The notes under the pieces were generated by a model, which was not told the origin of the DNA, made no database searches, and saw only the letters and a program-made list of their open reading frames with translations. Below are positions 44,857 through 57,300 of a DNA stretch of 64,000 nt, one piece after another. Each line of letters begins with the position of its first letter. The first letter of the stretch is position 1. This DNA is from Chenopodium formosanum. Lineage: Eukaryota > Streptophyta > Magnoliopsida > Caryophyllales > Amaranthaceae. Both the position numbers and the translations under genes were made by a program. The stretch is from contig CM044858.1 of the NCBI GenBank assembly GCA_024500155.1, forward strand, positions 1,364,001 to 1,428,000. Reading direction: 5' to 3'.

Positions 44857-45306
44857 GGCTGAACTTATAACCTGATGGTGCAAGTCTGAACTTCTATTGT
44901 TGTATCTGGCTGTCTCAGACAGTCATCATAAAGGTTCACCCTTGGTGCTGTATATGCACGCTTTCACTTTGTTTGTTAGCATTGTGGAGGGAAAGAGAGG
45001 GAGTAGGTGAGGGGAGGAAAGAATGAGCTTCCATTTTCCGTCCAATGCTATCCAGCAATGGAAGGATTTAATTTCTGAAAAGGGAAAGAAATCCTTCCCT
45101 TCCCCTTGTCTTATGTGAATCAGGGAATGTTACCCTCACTTTCCCTTCCCTCTCTTTCTTTCCAAATCTTTCTATCCAAACATACTATTAATCTCATAAT
45201 GAATATTTGGTAACTAGCTTTTTCATTTTATTTTTTCTATTTTTTATTTTTATTTTTTATTATTTTTTTTTTCCAGATGGTTAACATGGTGGACAAGAGA
45301 AAGTAA

Positions 45307-47633
45307 TTGGCTTTCTTGAAGCTACTCAGGAAGCCATTGGCAACATCTGTAAATATGCTACTCTTCATGACCCCAAATGTATGCGGGGTTCCAATTTATT
45401 AGAAGTTTTAATAAGAACGATTATGTTCCTGTATTTTACTTAGAAATGTAGAAAACTTGTAGACTTTCTGTTTCCATTGAGTAGTTGAACCAATTGACGG
45501 GAGGTGCTGCACTCGAAAACTCACCTCCACATTATTATATCACAACTCTGAGAATTTGCAAAGTTGCATACTTGACATAATTGCTTATACATTGGCTCAG
45601 TTACATCTGAACCCATTTCTTCCCCTAGCTGAGGTAATTTCTGTCTTACTTTAATTTGTAAGGATGCTTGTCAACCATGTGTTTATGAATCTACCAGTTG
45701 AGGTGCTTAGGACACAAACAGAGTGGGGAAGATAGCCGTAACTAGGGTTGCAGGTATTTTGGAGCCTTCATTATACTTTACTTGTGGGATATTTCATCTA
45801 TGTGTAGAGGAGTCCCCCTCCCCCCTGAAACAGTTCTCAGAAACATGCTATTCAGAAAAATATTCAGATAGATGTGTGTTTTGTAACTTCTATTCAAGGA
45901 TAACTGACATATCTTGAACCAATGGATCAGATATGCCTGTCAGATAAGTGTACATATCTTGACACTTCTACAGTTGCACATTTTCTTCTTTCAAATCTAC
46001 TTTGCAATGTTTTGTTTGTTGCAAAGCTAGTTGGAGAAGGTAGTTTTAAACAATTTGTGGTTTGTGGAGAATTGCTTCTTGGGGCGAAAAACGTGATGTG
46101 TGTCTGCTAATATTTGATATTGACCAATGTGTGTTCCACTCTCTTTATTATTGACCTGATTGCTGCAGTAATACTTGTTTTTAAAGAAAATCTAGAACAT
46201 TCATTACTTTGCCTTTATAGACCTGACTTCATTCACTCTATGTGGCTGCTTGTTCATGAGATGGGAATTCAACTGCATCATAGTTTGAAATTTCGGTTCA
46301 TCAATATGAAACTTTGTAGGAAGATGCTTAATCATTATGATTGGCATTGTGTTCTGTTATAAGTAACCTTGCATTTCTCATTCTGTTGGACTTTACTTGC
46401 ACTATTGACTTTATCGACTGTTTAGAGAAAGAAACATAGTGGTGTTCAGAATGATGGACCGGTGCAGATTCGCAATTTGAGGATTCTTGTAGAAACGAGT
46501 AAGGTTGAAAAAAAACTGTTAGTCCCACAAATTGTTAATTTTTCGATCCCATTCTTATGGCTCAATTACCTTAAGTTTTGTTTTGTTTTTGGTGCTGTCT
46601 ACAGAGATGGTTTCTGATGGCTCAGCATTTCTTGTAACAGATTTTGTCCTGCTCTTCTTTCTGCTGGCTCAATTGTTCCACAGGCATGAAGTACTTGATC
46701 CTAATTCAAACAGCCGCGGTCCACAGGATAATCTCATAGTTCAGGCTACGCGCACTGCATGAAAAGTCGATGCTTTTATGTGAAGGAATAGGTTTTGCCA
46801 GTTATCTTCAGTTGAAGCTCTTGCAATTAGTTTTTGTCTCATAATTGAAAAACGAGTTGCTTATTTGCAGCATAAATGAAAGACATTTGAACGTGATCAT
46901 GTAACAGCATATATGATGTGGAGCAAAGCAAGTTATACGTTGTTGCAATTAGTTTTTACTCTTGTTCTCTCTCTCTCTCTCATCAAATGATTAACCGAGG
47001 GTATATGAATAAATAAGGCAAACTTTAGTCAAATTAGGAAGGAAATTGGATTAGACCAAAGAATACAAATTAAGATTGGAATTTGGAAATTGGATTAGAC
47101 CAAAGTATACAAATTAAGATTTGAACCGGTGAACTAAATAGATATACGTAATTAAGTAATATCTCGGCTCTAAACATGGTTGTCATAAACTCATAATATT
47201 CCTAAACTTGATTCACAAACAAAGGAAATGATCTTTATAATTGAAACAATAACATGAATTATATTTGGGTAAAAAACCTAATACGAACTACGGAGTATAA
47301 AAAAGCATCTATATACAATGATGAACTTGCTAGAAATGATGCATAAGCACCAAGGAACAAGTATAGAGTTATAAACCCATATGGCATTATGGCGGCCACA
47401 TCTAAAACAAAGTACTATCTGAAACAAACTAATACGGAGTAGCATTTTAAATACCCAGTACTTGTATATTCTTGTGTTGAAATATTATCTTACCATGTTT
47501 AAATGAATTAAATCTTATCTAACACGAAGTACATAAATAATATAATTATGTATTAAATTGTATCAATATGATACAATAATGATATGAATTGTTCTTATTG
47601 TAATAAAGAATAAATTATGTAGGTTTTTAATAA
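45307..47633. other. 3' flank of the F-box/LRR gene, no gene
   Basis: Probably 3' UTR at the left. Short frames in 45723-46762 lack motifs and consistent codon bias. A (CT)n tract lies near 46968-46981, and a 44-bp imperfect tandem repeat (attggattagaccaaag) near 47045-47126. Confidence 0.5.
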
Positions 47634-48631
47634 GGAAAAATTGCTCCCATTAATCTGAACTTTGCCTCGTCCGCCGAAAAAATCCCAACTTTCGTTTATT
47701 ATCTATTGCACCCAACTTTAGGGGTTTTCGTTGCACCCAACAGGTCATCTAACCTGATGTAGCAGGTCACCTAGCCACATGTCAGCGTATGATTGACTTA
47801 AATTTTTTTTTTCTTAAAAAAAAAAAACAAAAAAAAAATAAAAACCCCACAAACCACCCCATACCCAGCAGCCGGCCACCACACCCCCACCACGCCGGAA
47901 AATCACCCCCACCCTCGAAAAACCCCTCCCCTGCTGCCGAAAACCGCCGCCCAACCTCCCCCCTACCTCGAAACCCACCCTTTCCCTTCCCCCACCCCCG
48001 AAAACCATTCCCCCACCCCCGAAAACCCCTCCCTCACTCCCGGAAACCGCCGCTCAACCCTCCCCCTTCCCTCAAAACTCCCCCTTTCCCTTTCCCCACC
48101 CTCGAAAACCCCTCCCCCACCCCTATTTCCTCCGTCACTCCCCTCTCCCCCGCCGTTTTCCGACCCGAATCCCCTTCCCCTTCGTTTTCGCCGTTTCCCC
48201 CTCCCCGTCGTTTCCGCCCCCTTCCCCTTCATTTCCGACCCAAATCCGGCCTCCCTTCCCCGTCGTTTCCGCCCCCCTTCCCCCACTGCCATTAACGGTG
48301 GCTGCCGTTAAGGGGTGGCTGCCGTTAAGGGGTGGCTGGGTTTTTTTAAAAAAAAAAAATTTGTTTTTTTTTTTAAATTTTGTTTTTTTTTTTAAATTTT
48401 TTTTTAAAATTTTGTTTTTTTTTTAAAATTTTTTAATTTGACCATTCATGTAGTGACACGTGTCCAAAAACAATGTAACACACAAATATTGACCGGATTA
48501 ACCGGTTGCAGGTAAGTTGGGTGCAACGAAAATTAATACCCCCAAAAGTTCGGTGCAATAGATAATAAACGAAAGTTGGGATTATTTTCGGCGGACGAGG
48601 CAAAGTTCAGATTAATGGGAGCAATTTTTCC
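47634..48631. mobile_element. Non-autonomous Mutator-like element with GC-rich core
   Basis: 998 bp flanked by identical 9-bp target duplications TTTTAATAA (47625-47633, 48632-48640). Terminal inverted repeats of about 90 bp start GGAAAAATTGCTCCCATTAA and match with few differences; weaker inverted similarity extends further inward. The core (about 47840-48330) is extremely C/G-rich, with repeats like CCCCCACCCCCGAAAACC, bounded by A/T homopolymer runs. Open frames across it are Pro-rich (plus) or Gly/Arg-rich (minus) and look compositional. The core could be a captured 5' UTR/CpG-rich gene fragment (Pack-MULE-like), but this is not shown. Confidence 0.88.
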
Positions 48632-48640
48632 TTTTAATAA

Positions 48641-50002
48641 TGGCTCGAGTTTAATATAATTAATTTTGAGTCAAATTAAATTTCATTCAAAATATCTTAA
48701 ATCGAGTTGATTTCAATAGGGTTGACTCAAGTCGGGTTAGCAATAAATCATTAGAATTTAAGTTTAATGATTTCAATAATGATTTTATACATGCAAAACA
48801 CAATAATAAATGATAGAAAGTGGACACTAATAAAGAGGGGAGAAAATCATCTGTCCCATAATTTGTGTCACACTGGTGTTCCACTAAATATGATTGGTTC
48901 TTAAAATATTTATTTGCCTTTTAAAATTTGAGAAGTGGGACCTTGTAATTATAATTGAATAAGGTTCTAAATCAATACTTTTTTTGAAAAAAATTGTAAT
49001 CAATGACATTTGTAAACCGTATACAATTTTACTCCCTCTGTATTTTAAATGAAACGTTATGACTTTTTTCACTAATCACCTAATCCACTTTGAGTAATGT
49101 TAGTGGTAGATACATAAGTAAAATAATAATCTTGTGGGTAATTGTTAAAATTGTCTCAATGAATACATTGTTAATATTTGATTGTTAATTTTTAATTAGT
49201 CAAAGTTTTGTAGTGGTAGTGGTATATAGGAAAAATGTTTCACTAAAAAGATTTTTTTCTTTATTTATTTATTTTTTATTTATTTTTTTGAGGGCCACTA
49301 AAAAGATATTATCTAAAAAAACAATATTCATAGTTGTGGAAACAAAAAATACACTTTATTTTAGCACAACCGTTTGATAATCATGCATTCATAGTTTCAT
49401 AGGGAGTAAGCGAGAAAGTCCAAATACATCACCGTTAGACACAAACAAAATTGCATAACAGTCTTTTGTCAAACTAAAAGTCCTATTAGTAATCCCTCAG
49501 TTTTTTTTTATTTGCATCAATTTGGAATGCACAAAGTTTTAGGAGAGTAATATAATAAAGAAGGTATTGCGTGCGGACGGACGCGAATTGTTTGGTGCGA
49601 GAGGCTTGACTGATATATTTTACTCGTTGGCTGATATGTTTTTTTGTGTTGGCTAATATATTCCTTTTGGGAATTCCAATTAGTATTTTAAATTGATTTT
49701 GGTTACTTTTGTGACTAAAAATTTAAATTTATTAAGATTTTTTTACCAAGTTGAAAGAGGAGAAGGAAAGATAAATTTTACAATTCTTTTGGGTTTGTAA
49801 AAAAATAAGGAAAAAAGGGTTGCGTTAAGTAAATACAGGTTGCTTTTAGCAACCCCTACAATTATTTCCTAAATACCTTTAAAAAAAAGAAAAAAGGATA
49901 TATGCAGCCCTTATATAAAAAGCTAAAAATGGAAAGAAAAGACAAAAAATAAACATTTATTACACTGATTTATTCGTGAATTGTCGATAAATTCCTAACT
50001 TA
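48641..50002. other. Spacer with decayed MITE ends
   Basis: CTCCCTCTGTATTTTAAATG near 49032 and a partial partner (AAAATGTTTCACTAAAAAG near 49232) suggest an old Stowaway copy. Otherwise AT-rich, no gene. Confidence 0.5.
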
Positions 50003-50686
50003 GGACTTGTTCTCTTCAACTTATTTCAGATACTTATTACTTATTCCTTAATAAATAATTTAGATCAGATCAGAAAGATTCAGATCAGACCAGATCAGAA
50101 TTTTTTTTATTATTATTTAATTATTGCTAAATATCGTTAATTGTGTATTATGAAAATTACATATTTAAAAAGTTCATAATGAGACTAATCTAACAAGATC
50201 CATTTTAATGATATTTTTCTTTATAGATTGGTATTAAAATGCGGTCAAAGTTTAGTCAAATTGTTAAATCAGATTAGATCAGACCAGATCAGAAAAATTC
50301 AGATAAGATCTTAAAAAATTCAGACCAGATCTACTCCCTCCGTGTTTTTTTAAGTGATACATTTTCCATTTCCGGCCGTGTTTTTTTAAGTGATACATTT
50401 CCTTTTTTGGCAAAATAATACATTAAAATATTATATCTCTCTCCTCTCATGGTCCCTACCCAAACCCACTACTACTTTTTTATTATATCTTTTCTCTCAC
50501 ATTTATTACTTTTCAATAAACTATTAACCCCACTATCTTTTTTTAACAATTTTTTAATACCCCACTACTCCACTTACCTCTTATTTTATTTAAGTCAATT
50601 AAATTGCCTAAAACTATGTGCCGGTCAATATGTATCACTTAAAAAACACGGAGGGAGTACTTCTTTTATTTGAAGAGAACAAGTCC
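50003..50686. mobile_element. Tourist-like MITE hosting a nested Stowaway
   Basis: Perfect terminal inverted repeats GGACTTGTTCTCTTCAA, flanked by TTA (50000-50002, 50687-50689). The interior is rich in AGATCAGA units. Without the nested insertion it would be about 358 bp. Confidence 0.88.
50334..50657. mobile_element. Stowaway MITE nested in the Tourist element
   Basis: 324 bp with ends CTCCCTCCGTG and CACGGAGGGAG, flanked by TA (50332-50333, 50658-50659). The left end is internally duplicated (CCGTGTTTTTTTAAGTGATA occurs twice, about 39 bases apart). Confidence 0.9.
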
Positions 50687-50711
50687 TTAATACTTCGTAC
50701 TAAAAAAGTAA

Positions 50712-50998
50712 GGCCATGTTCTTTTCACCTTAAAAAAATAATATTAAGTAAAAATAATTTCAGTTCAGTAAAAATAAGTTCAGTTCAGTAAAATTAATTT
50801 CAGTTCAGTAAAAATAATTTCAGTTCAGTAAAATTCAGTTTTCTTAAAGAAGAATTATAATAGAAAGTCAGTAAAAATAATTTCAGTTCAGTAAAAATAA
50901 TTTAATTTCAGTAAAAATAATTTCAGTTCAGTAAAATTAAGTTCAGTTCAGTAAAAATAAGTTCAGTTCAACAAAATTAAGGTGAATCAAACATGACC
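50712..50998. mobile_element. Tourist-like MITE
   Basis: 287 bp with ends GGCCATGTTCTTTTCACCTT and (reverse complement) GGTCATGTTTGATTCACCTT. The body is a tandem of TTTCAGTTCAGTAAAAATAA units. Flanks TAA and AAA are an imperfect match to a three-base duplication. Confidence 0.75.
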
Positions 50999-51079
50999 AA
51001 AGTGTATTAAATGCTTATATGCATTATCCTACAAAAATAATTTCCTAAATGAATTTTGTAAGTATGACCCACCTTGCTA

Positions 51080-51098
51080 CGTGGCCGCAAATTATTGG
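51080..51098 (-). promoter_or_regulatory. ER stress response element (ERSE) of SEC61-beta
   Basis: On minus the 19 bases read CCAAT, nine bases, CCACG, an exact match to the ERSE consensus. It lies 74 bases upstream of the TATA box. In plants such sites are bound by NF-Y with bZIP28/bZIP60 during the unfolded protein response, which fits a translocon gene. Confidence 0.75.
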
Positions 51099-51171
51099 TT
51101 GGGTCTATGTGGAAGGTTTACCAAAGTCAATTTGAACTGGGTTACTCCAAAACTCCTTCACAATTTTTTCT

Positions 51172-51180
51172 TATATAAAT
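51172..51180 (+). promoter_or_regulatory. TATA box of SEC61-beta
   Basis: TATATAAAT (within TTATATAAATAAG) about 30 bases before a pyrimidine-rich leader start near 51205. Confidence 0.65.
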
Positions 51181-51204
51181 AAGAAAATGAACCCAGAAAT
51201 TGCA

Positions 51205-52804
51205 TAATTTTGTGAAAAAAAAGTCGAAGCTTTTCTCTCTTTGCATCTTAAATTTCTCCGCTCTTGTTCTAAATTTCTTCACACAAAAAATCAGGTTGGT
51301 TTTTCTCCCTTTTTCAATTGTTTTTTTAAGTTAACAATTAATTGCATTAATCAGATCTGATTGAGAATTTTCTTGTATTTGATTTAGAAACTTGTTGTCT
51401 GAAAGCCCAATTCATTGTTCTTCAAATTTACAAGTATATTTGGGATTTACGATTTAGATCTATGTGACATGCACTGTAAATTATGTGATTATCGTTGAAT
51501 TTGATCTATTTCTGGCACTAAGCCTTGATTTGTATTTCAAAGTTCGTGAATTTCTTGTTGAATCATAGATGCTGAGTTGTAGCCTTGTCAAAATTAGGTA
51601 TTATAATGTTGTTAGATTTAGGGTTTAGGCTTTTAATTGCTTGGATTTGATGCACCGTTGATCGTAAATTGCGTAAAATATTGAATTGTGTTTATTAGGG
51701 TATTTAGATTTGGACAATTGAGGGGTAAAATTGAGGTGAATTGTTGATGGGTTGGTTAGAGATGGGATTGGTATTTCTTGATTAGATGGGTTTCACTTGT
51801 TGATGTTAATTCGGAGATGAAAATAGCGGGTAATTACAAGATGGGATTGATTTTTATTACTTGTTGGGAATTTTGATTCATAATGAGAGAGATTATACTT
51901 AACTCGAGGCGATAGTGCTTCGTCCATGTCGAAATTTTCTGTTTAATTGTAGATTTTGGGATTTTTTTTCTTGAATTTGGGATATTTTTGAATTTGATTA
52001 TACTTAACTTACCTCAATAGCGATGAGGCTATGCCATCGTAGAATCTGGAATCATTGAAGCTTATTCAAGAGTTGTATGTTTGCTATATCTGGGTAACTC
52101 TCATCCAATAGGTGGGTTTGTATTTGGTGTGATTAGGAGCCTTGGTATGAAGTTTCTAGTGTATATATTTGGGGAATTAGTCGGGATATGTATGATTCGG
52201 TCTTCCTCCATTGTGAAATTAAGTAGTCGTGGTTGGGTCTTTCTTCCTGCAAATCTATATTGTTCTTGGTGCTGTTCTGGCGTTGCATTTTACGAAGTAT
52301 TTTGGTTTTGTTTTGATAAATTCGTGAATCTGTACTTTTCATGGTGATGTTGTATTGTGTAATAGTAAAGACCATACATCAATAATATTGGTCGTTGTAA
52401 ATGGCAATATGAAATTTCTTTTCTCCTTCGTTGTTTCTTTAGCTTCCAGAAGTTAAAGGCCTCAGAAAGGAGTACTAGGGGATACCCACTTCAACTTGAA
52501 CTTGATCATGCTTTATGTAGGCAGGTCTGTTTATCGGTTTGATGATTGTGTTGCTGAATTGCTGATTTCATCATCTTGCTCAATGCTCATTGATGTAACG
52601 CTAATTGCTTTTCATCTTTTAGCCTGTTCTTAAGGAATTGACTTAACTATTTGTCCAATATAATCTTTTTTGGTTGTCTTCATCAGAAATTCATGATTGA
52701 ATGGCCCATTGTTCTTTCTGTTAATCAAGTGTAATCCTCCATATTGTATATCAAATGTTATGTACCTGATACCTGAGTTCTAATGTGTGATATGTTATTT
52801 ACAG
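51205..52804 (+). other. SEC61-beta 5' leader exon and leader intron
   Basis: A CT-rich leader (TTTTCTCTCTTTGC onward) ends in TCAG before GT at 51295. The intron runs to ttatttacag at 52804, two bases before the start codon. A possible extra leader exon lies at about 52442-52526 (acceptor tttctttag, donor GGCAG|GTCTG). Long first introns in leaders are common in highly expressed plant genes. Confidence 0.6.
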
Positions 52805-52806
52805 AT

Positions 52807-53052
52807 ATGGCAACTGGAACAGCTCCCCCAAGAGGAAGTGCAGCTGCAACTGCCAGCCTTCGCCGAAGGAGGACAACTAGTGGTGGGAATGCCACAGGAG
52901 GGGCTTCGGGAACTATGCTGCAATTTTACACTGATGATGCACCGGGTTTGAAAATTTCCCCAAATGTTGTACTTATGATGAGCATTGGTTTCATTGCCTT
53001 CGTTGCTATGCTTCATGTTGTGGGCAAGCTCTGGTTGGTGAGGAAAGAATGA
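52807..53052 (+). CDS. SEC61B: Protein translocon subunit SEC61-beta
   Basis: 81 residues in one exon, start ATG just after the leader-intron acceptor. The N-terminus is small-residue and Arg-rich (RGSAAATASLRRRR); then the highly conserved MLQFYTDDAPGLKISPNVVL; then one C-terminal membrane segment (about residues 53-76, VVLMMSIGFIAFVAMLHVVG) and a short basic tail. Length and architecture match plant SEC61-beta, a tail-anchored ER protein of the Sec61 channel that moves secretory and membrane proteins into the ER. Reading frame intact. The upstream ERSE suggests induction by ER stress. Confidence 0.97.
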   Translation: MATGTAPPRGSAAATASLRRRRTTSGGNATGGASGTMLQFYTDDAPGLKISPNVVLMMSIGFIAFVAMLHVVGKLWLVRKE

Positions 53053-53275
53053 AGCAAGCCTTACTAGAAAAGTGTTGGTTGGCTCAAACTTAGGCACCTT
53101 TGCAGTTTTTTCTTTTGTAATCAGCTTCGACAACCATATTAGTGTTCTTCTGTTAAAATTTATGAACCATGATGTTCTACTATTACGAAACAGAGATTAG
53201 TGTTTAATATATCGGCTTTTGAAATTTATTGTTGATCTTTTTCACCTTATATCCTTTTAAATCCCAAACCTTTTA

Positions 53276-53586
53276 GGGGGTGTTTGGTTCAAGCATAATA
53301 GGTATAAGGTATGGGTTTAAAATGACCAAAACCCATACCTTGTGTTTGTTTTTAGAAATTTCATTTTTCAAACCCATACCTCAAACCCCCAAGGTATGGG
53401 TTTTTGAAACCCAAGGGGGGAGGTGGGTATGGCTCATACCCATACCTTTAGGTTTAAAATTAAAAGAATAAATATCATTCCTACATAAAAACCAAACACA
53501 TGAAATTAAGTATCAAGTTCGAACCCAATACCACCCAGGTTTCATTTCTCATTCCAAACCTATACCATTGTTTGAACCAAACACTC
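53276..53586. mobile_element. MITE with GTGTTTGGTTCAA ends
   Basis: About 311 bp with inverted ends GTGTTTGGTTCAA and TTGAACCAAACAC, and an interior with inverted copies of CCCATACCT. It lies just after the SEC61-beta 3' UTR. End type resembles PIF/Harbinger; the target duplication is unclear. Confidence 0.6.
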
Positions 53587-53989
53587 TATCGTTGCGCTTT
53601 CAGAACTAACTGATTAGTCTCAGGCTGTCAGCTATTATAGGGTAAACAGACCTAAAGGTCAAATATTAGTTCAATGACAATTTTTTTTCTTCTTGTTTGA
53701 TGAATTTCTCATTAGCTATCCCTGATTCCCTGAATAGATTGAACTTCTATATGTGTTTGCGAAATTCTTAATCTTTCTATATTTTATCTCTATCAAAACG
53801 AAACTTATTATACAGGTATTTATTCTATTATTCGAAAATTAGTTTTACGTGTAATTTTGCGTGAGCATTGTGCTACTGTCCCACTGGCAAAGGGCATGTG
53901 GGTGTAGGTTAGATAGTATAATACACGAAATCAGGGCGATTTAGGAGGTGTCGGGAGTTGGAGTTGGAATTTCAAAGAACACTACTGGA
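53587..53989. other. Spacer, no gene
   Basis: Nothing coding or repetitive recognised before the satellite starts. Confidence 0.5.
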
Positions 53990-54312
53990 TGAATCCCAGG
54001 ATCATATAATATTGTGTGAATCCATATATGATCATTATCCGGCAATGTAAAGGCCTCGTGAGAGCTTATAGCCAATACAAGAGGCATGTACGAAAACGGG
54101 TAAAATGACTATTTAAAGGCAAATTAGATGGTTCCACCCACTCAATTAAACTCTTGGAGTGTATTAGGGACCATGGTAAACATCTCGGCAATGTTCATTT
54201 CCGGGCGTAAAAAGGGCAAAAAAATTACAATATTGAAGGCTATATAATCCACAGTTTTTGAGGAATTTTTAAAGTTTCGGGGCCCGATGGCAAAAAATGT
54301 TGAAACCCTAAA
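53990..54312 (-). repeat. Inverted satellite monomer at array edge
   Basis: About one monomer in reverse orientation relative to the rest of the array, diverged (e.g. GGTAAACATCTCGGCAATG on plus, the complement of the array's CATTGCCGAGATGTTTACC). A non-satellite-like stretch at 54313-54394 separates it from the direct array. Confidence 0.8.
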
Positions 54313-54394
54313 GCTGTCAAAAACTGACCCGACCTGAGGACCTGAACTTAATCGGCAATGATCTGAACCCAACCTATACTCGAACAATGGGTTG

Positions 54395-57300
54395 AATAAT
54401 AGTCTTCAAATTTCCCACTTTTCGCCACAGGGCCCAAAACCTCAAAATTTCCATAAAAAGCGAAGATTATAGCCTTCAAATTTGTAATCTTTTGACCATT
54501 TTCGCCCGAAAATAAAAATTGCCGAGATATTTACCATTGTCCCTAACTCTCCAAGAGTCCGATATGACAACCATCCAATATGCCCTTAACGGTCATTTTA
54601 CCCGTTCACAACTTGAAGTGATTTCGTAAAATCAAGCCTACCATGGACGTTTATGACAACATATAATGATTATATGTTGTTTTAAACAGAATTATGACTC
54701 CGAGATATATTCCTTAGGGTCTTAAGGTTTTCGCCACCCGGCCAAAAACCTTAAAATTTCCTCAAAAAAACGTGGATTATAGACTTTTAATTTTGTAATT
54801 TTTAGACTTTCTTTCGCCCGGAACTAAAAATTTCCAAGAGTTTTACTATGGTCCCTAATACCCTCCAAGAGGACAATTGGGTCAAAAGAACCATCCAACA
54901 TGCCCTTAAACGATCATTTTACCCGTTCACAACTTGAAGTGATTTTGTAAACTCAAGCCTACCACGGACGTTTATGACAACATATAATGATCATATGTGG
55001 TTTCAAATGAAATTATATGACTCCGAGATGTATTCCTTAGGGTCTCAAGGCTTTTCGCTACCGTGCCCCGAAACCTCAAAATTTCCTCAAAAGGCGTGAA
55101 TTATAGACTTTCAATTTCGTAATATTTTGACCTTTTTTCGCCCGCAAATAAAAATTGCCGAGATGTTTACCATAATCCCTAATATCCTCCGGGAGTCAAA
55201 TTGGGTCGGTGGAACCATCCAATATGCACTTAAAAAGTCATTTTACTCGTTCACAATTTGAAGTGATTTCGTAAAACTAAGCCTACCACGGACGTTTAAG
55301 ACAACATATAATGATCATATGTGGTTTCAAACGGAATTATACGACCCCAAGATGTATCCCTAAGGGTTTCAAGGCTTTTTGTCACTGGGCCCCGAAACAT
55401 CAAAATTTCCTCAAAAAGTGTGGATTATATCTTTCAATTTTGTAATTTTTTGACCTTTTTTCTCCCGGAAATTTCCGATATGTTTACCATGGTCCCTAAT
55501 ATCCTCCGGGAGTACAATTGGGACGGATGAACCATCTAATATGCCATTAAACGATCATTTTACCCGTTCACAACTTCTAGTGATTTCGTAAACTCAAGCC
55601 TACCACGGAAGCTTATGACGACATATAATGATCATTTATGGTTTCAAACAACATTATATGACCCCGAGATTTATCCCTTAGAGTTTCAAGGCTTTTCGCC
55701 ATTGTGCCTCGAACACTCAAAATTTTCTCAAAAAGAGTGGATTATGGCCTTCAATTTTGTAATTTTTTGACCTTTTTTCGCCCGTAAATAAAAATTGCCA
55801 AGATGTTTACCATTGTCCCTAATATCCTCCAAGAGTCCAATTGGGTTGGTAGAACCATCCAATATGCCTTTAAAAAGTCATTTAACTTGTTCACAATTTG
55901 AAGTGATTTCGTAAAATAAAGCCTACCACCGACGTTTAAGACAACATATAAAGATCATATGTGGTTCCAAAGAGATTTATATGACCCATCCTTTAGGGTC
56001 TCAAGACTTTTCGCCACCAGACCCGAAACCTCAAAATTTTCTCAAAGAGTGTGGATTGTTATAGCCTTCAATTTTGTAACGTAATTTTTAGACCTTTTTT
56101 CGCCGAGAAATAAAAATTTTTGAGTTGTTTACGATGATCCCTAATATCCTTCGGAAGTCAAATTAGGTTGGTGGAACCATCAAATAAGGCCTTAAACGGT
56201 CATTTTACCCGTTAACAACTTGTAGTGATTTCGTAAACTCAAGCCTACCACGGACGTTTATTACAACATATAATAATCACATATGATTTCAAAAGAATTA
56301 TATAACCCCGAGATGTATCCCTTAGGGTTTCAAAGTTTATTGCCACCGTGCCTTTAAACCTCAAAATTTCCTCAAAAAACATGGATTATAGTCTTAAATT
56401 TTTTAATTTTTTGACCTTTTTTCGCCCGGAAATAAAAATTGCCGAGATGTTTACAATGGTACCTAATATTCTTCGGGGGCCAAAATTGATCGGTGGAATC
56501 ATCCAATATTCCCTTAAACGATCATTTTACTCGTTCACAACTTGCAGTGATTTCGTAAACTGAATCATACCACAGACGTTTATGACAACATATAATGATT
56601 ATATATGGTTTCAAACGGCATTATATGACCCCGAGATGTATCCCTTAGCGTTTCAAGGATTTTTGCCATCGTGCCCCGAAACCTCAAAATTTCCTCAAAA
56701 AGCATGGATTATAGCCTTCAATTTTGAAATTTTTTGACTTTATTTAACCCGGAAATAAAAATTGCCGAGATGTTTACCATGGTCCCTAATACCCTCTAAG
56801 AGTCCGATTGGGTCAGTGGAACCATCCAATATGCCCTTAAACGGTCATTTTACCCGTTCACAACTTTAAGTGATTTCGTAAACTCAACCCTACCACGTAC
56901 GTTTATAGCAACATAATGATCATATATGGTTTCAAACGACATTATTTGTCCCCGAGATATATACCCTTGGATCATCTTTCACTGCTAGGCCTCGAAACCT
57001 CAAAATATACTCAAAAAGCGTGGATTATTATAGCCTAAAAATTTTGTAATTTTTTTGACCATTTTTTCGTTCGGAAATAAATTGACGAGATGTTTACCAT
57101 GGTTTCTAATACCCTCCATCAGTCTAATAGGGTCGGTAGAACTGTCCAATATGCCCTTAATCGCTCATTTTACCCGTTCACAACTTGCAGTGATTTAGTA
57201 AACTCAAGTCTACCACGGACGTTTATGACAACATATAATGATCATATATGATTTCAAACGACATTATATAATCCCGAGATATATCGCTTAGAGTTTCAAA

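Noticed and set aside
45723..46762. Four successive plus frames downstream of the F-box gene
   Set aside because: No splice-compatible arrangement or family motif; composition like surrounding spacer.
47789..48295. 168-residue Pro-rich frame in the GC-rich MULE core (and the Gly/Arg-rich frame opposite)
   Set aside because: Explained by C-rich composition with few possible stops; begins in a homopolymer; no domain.
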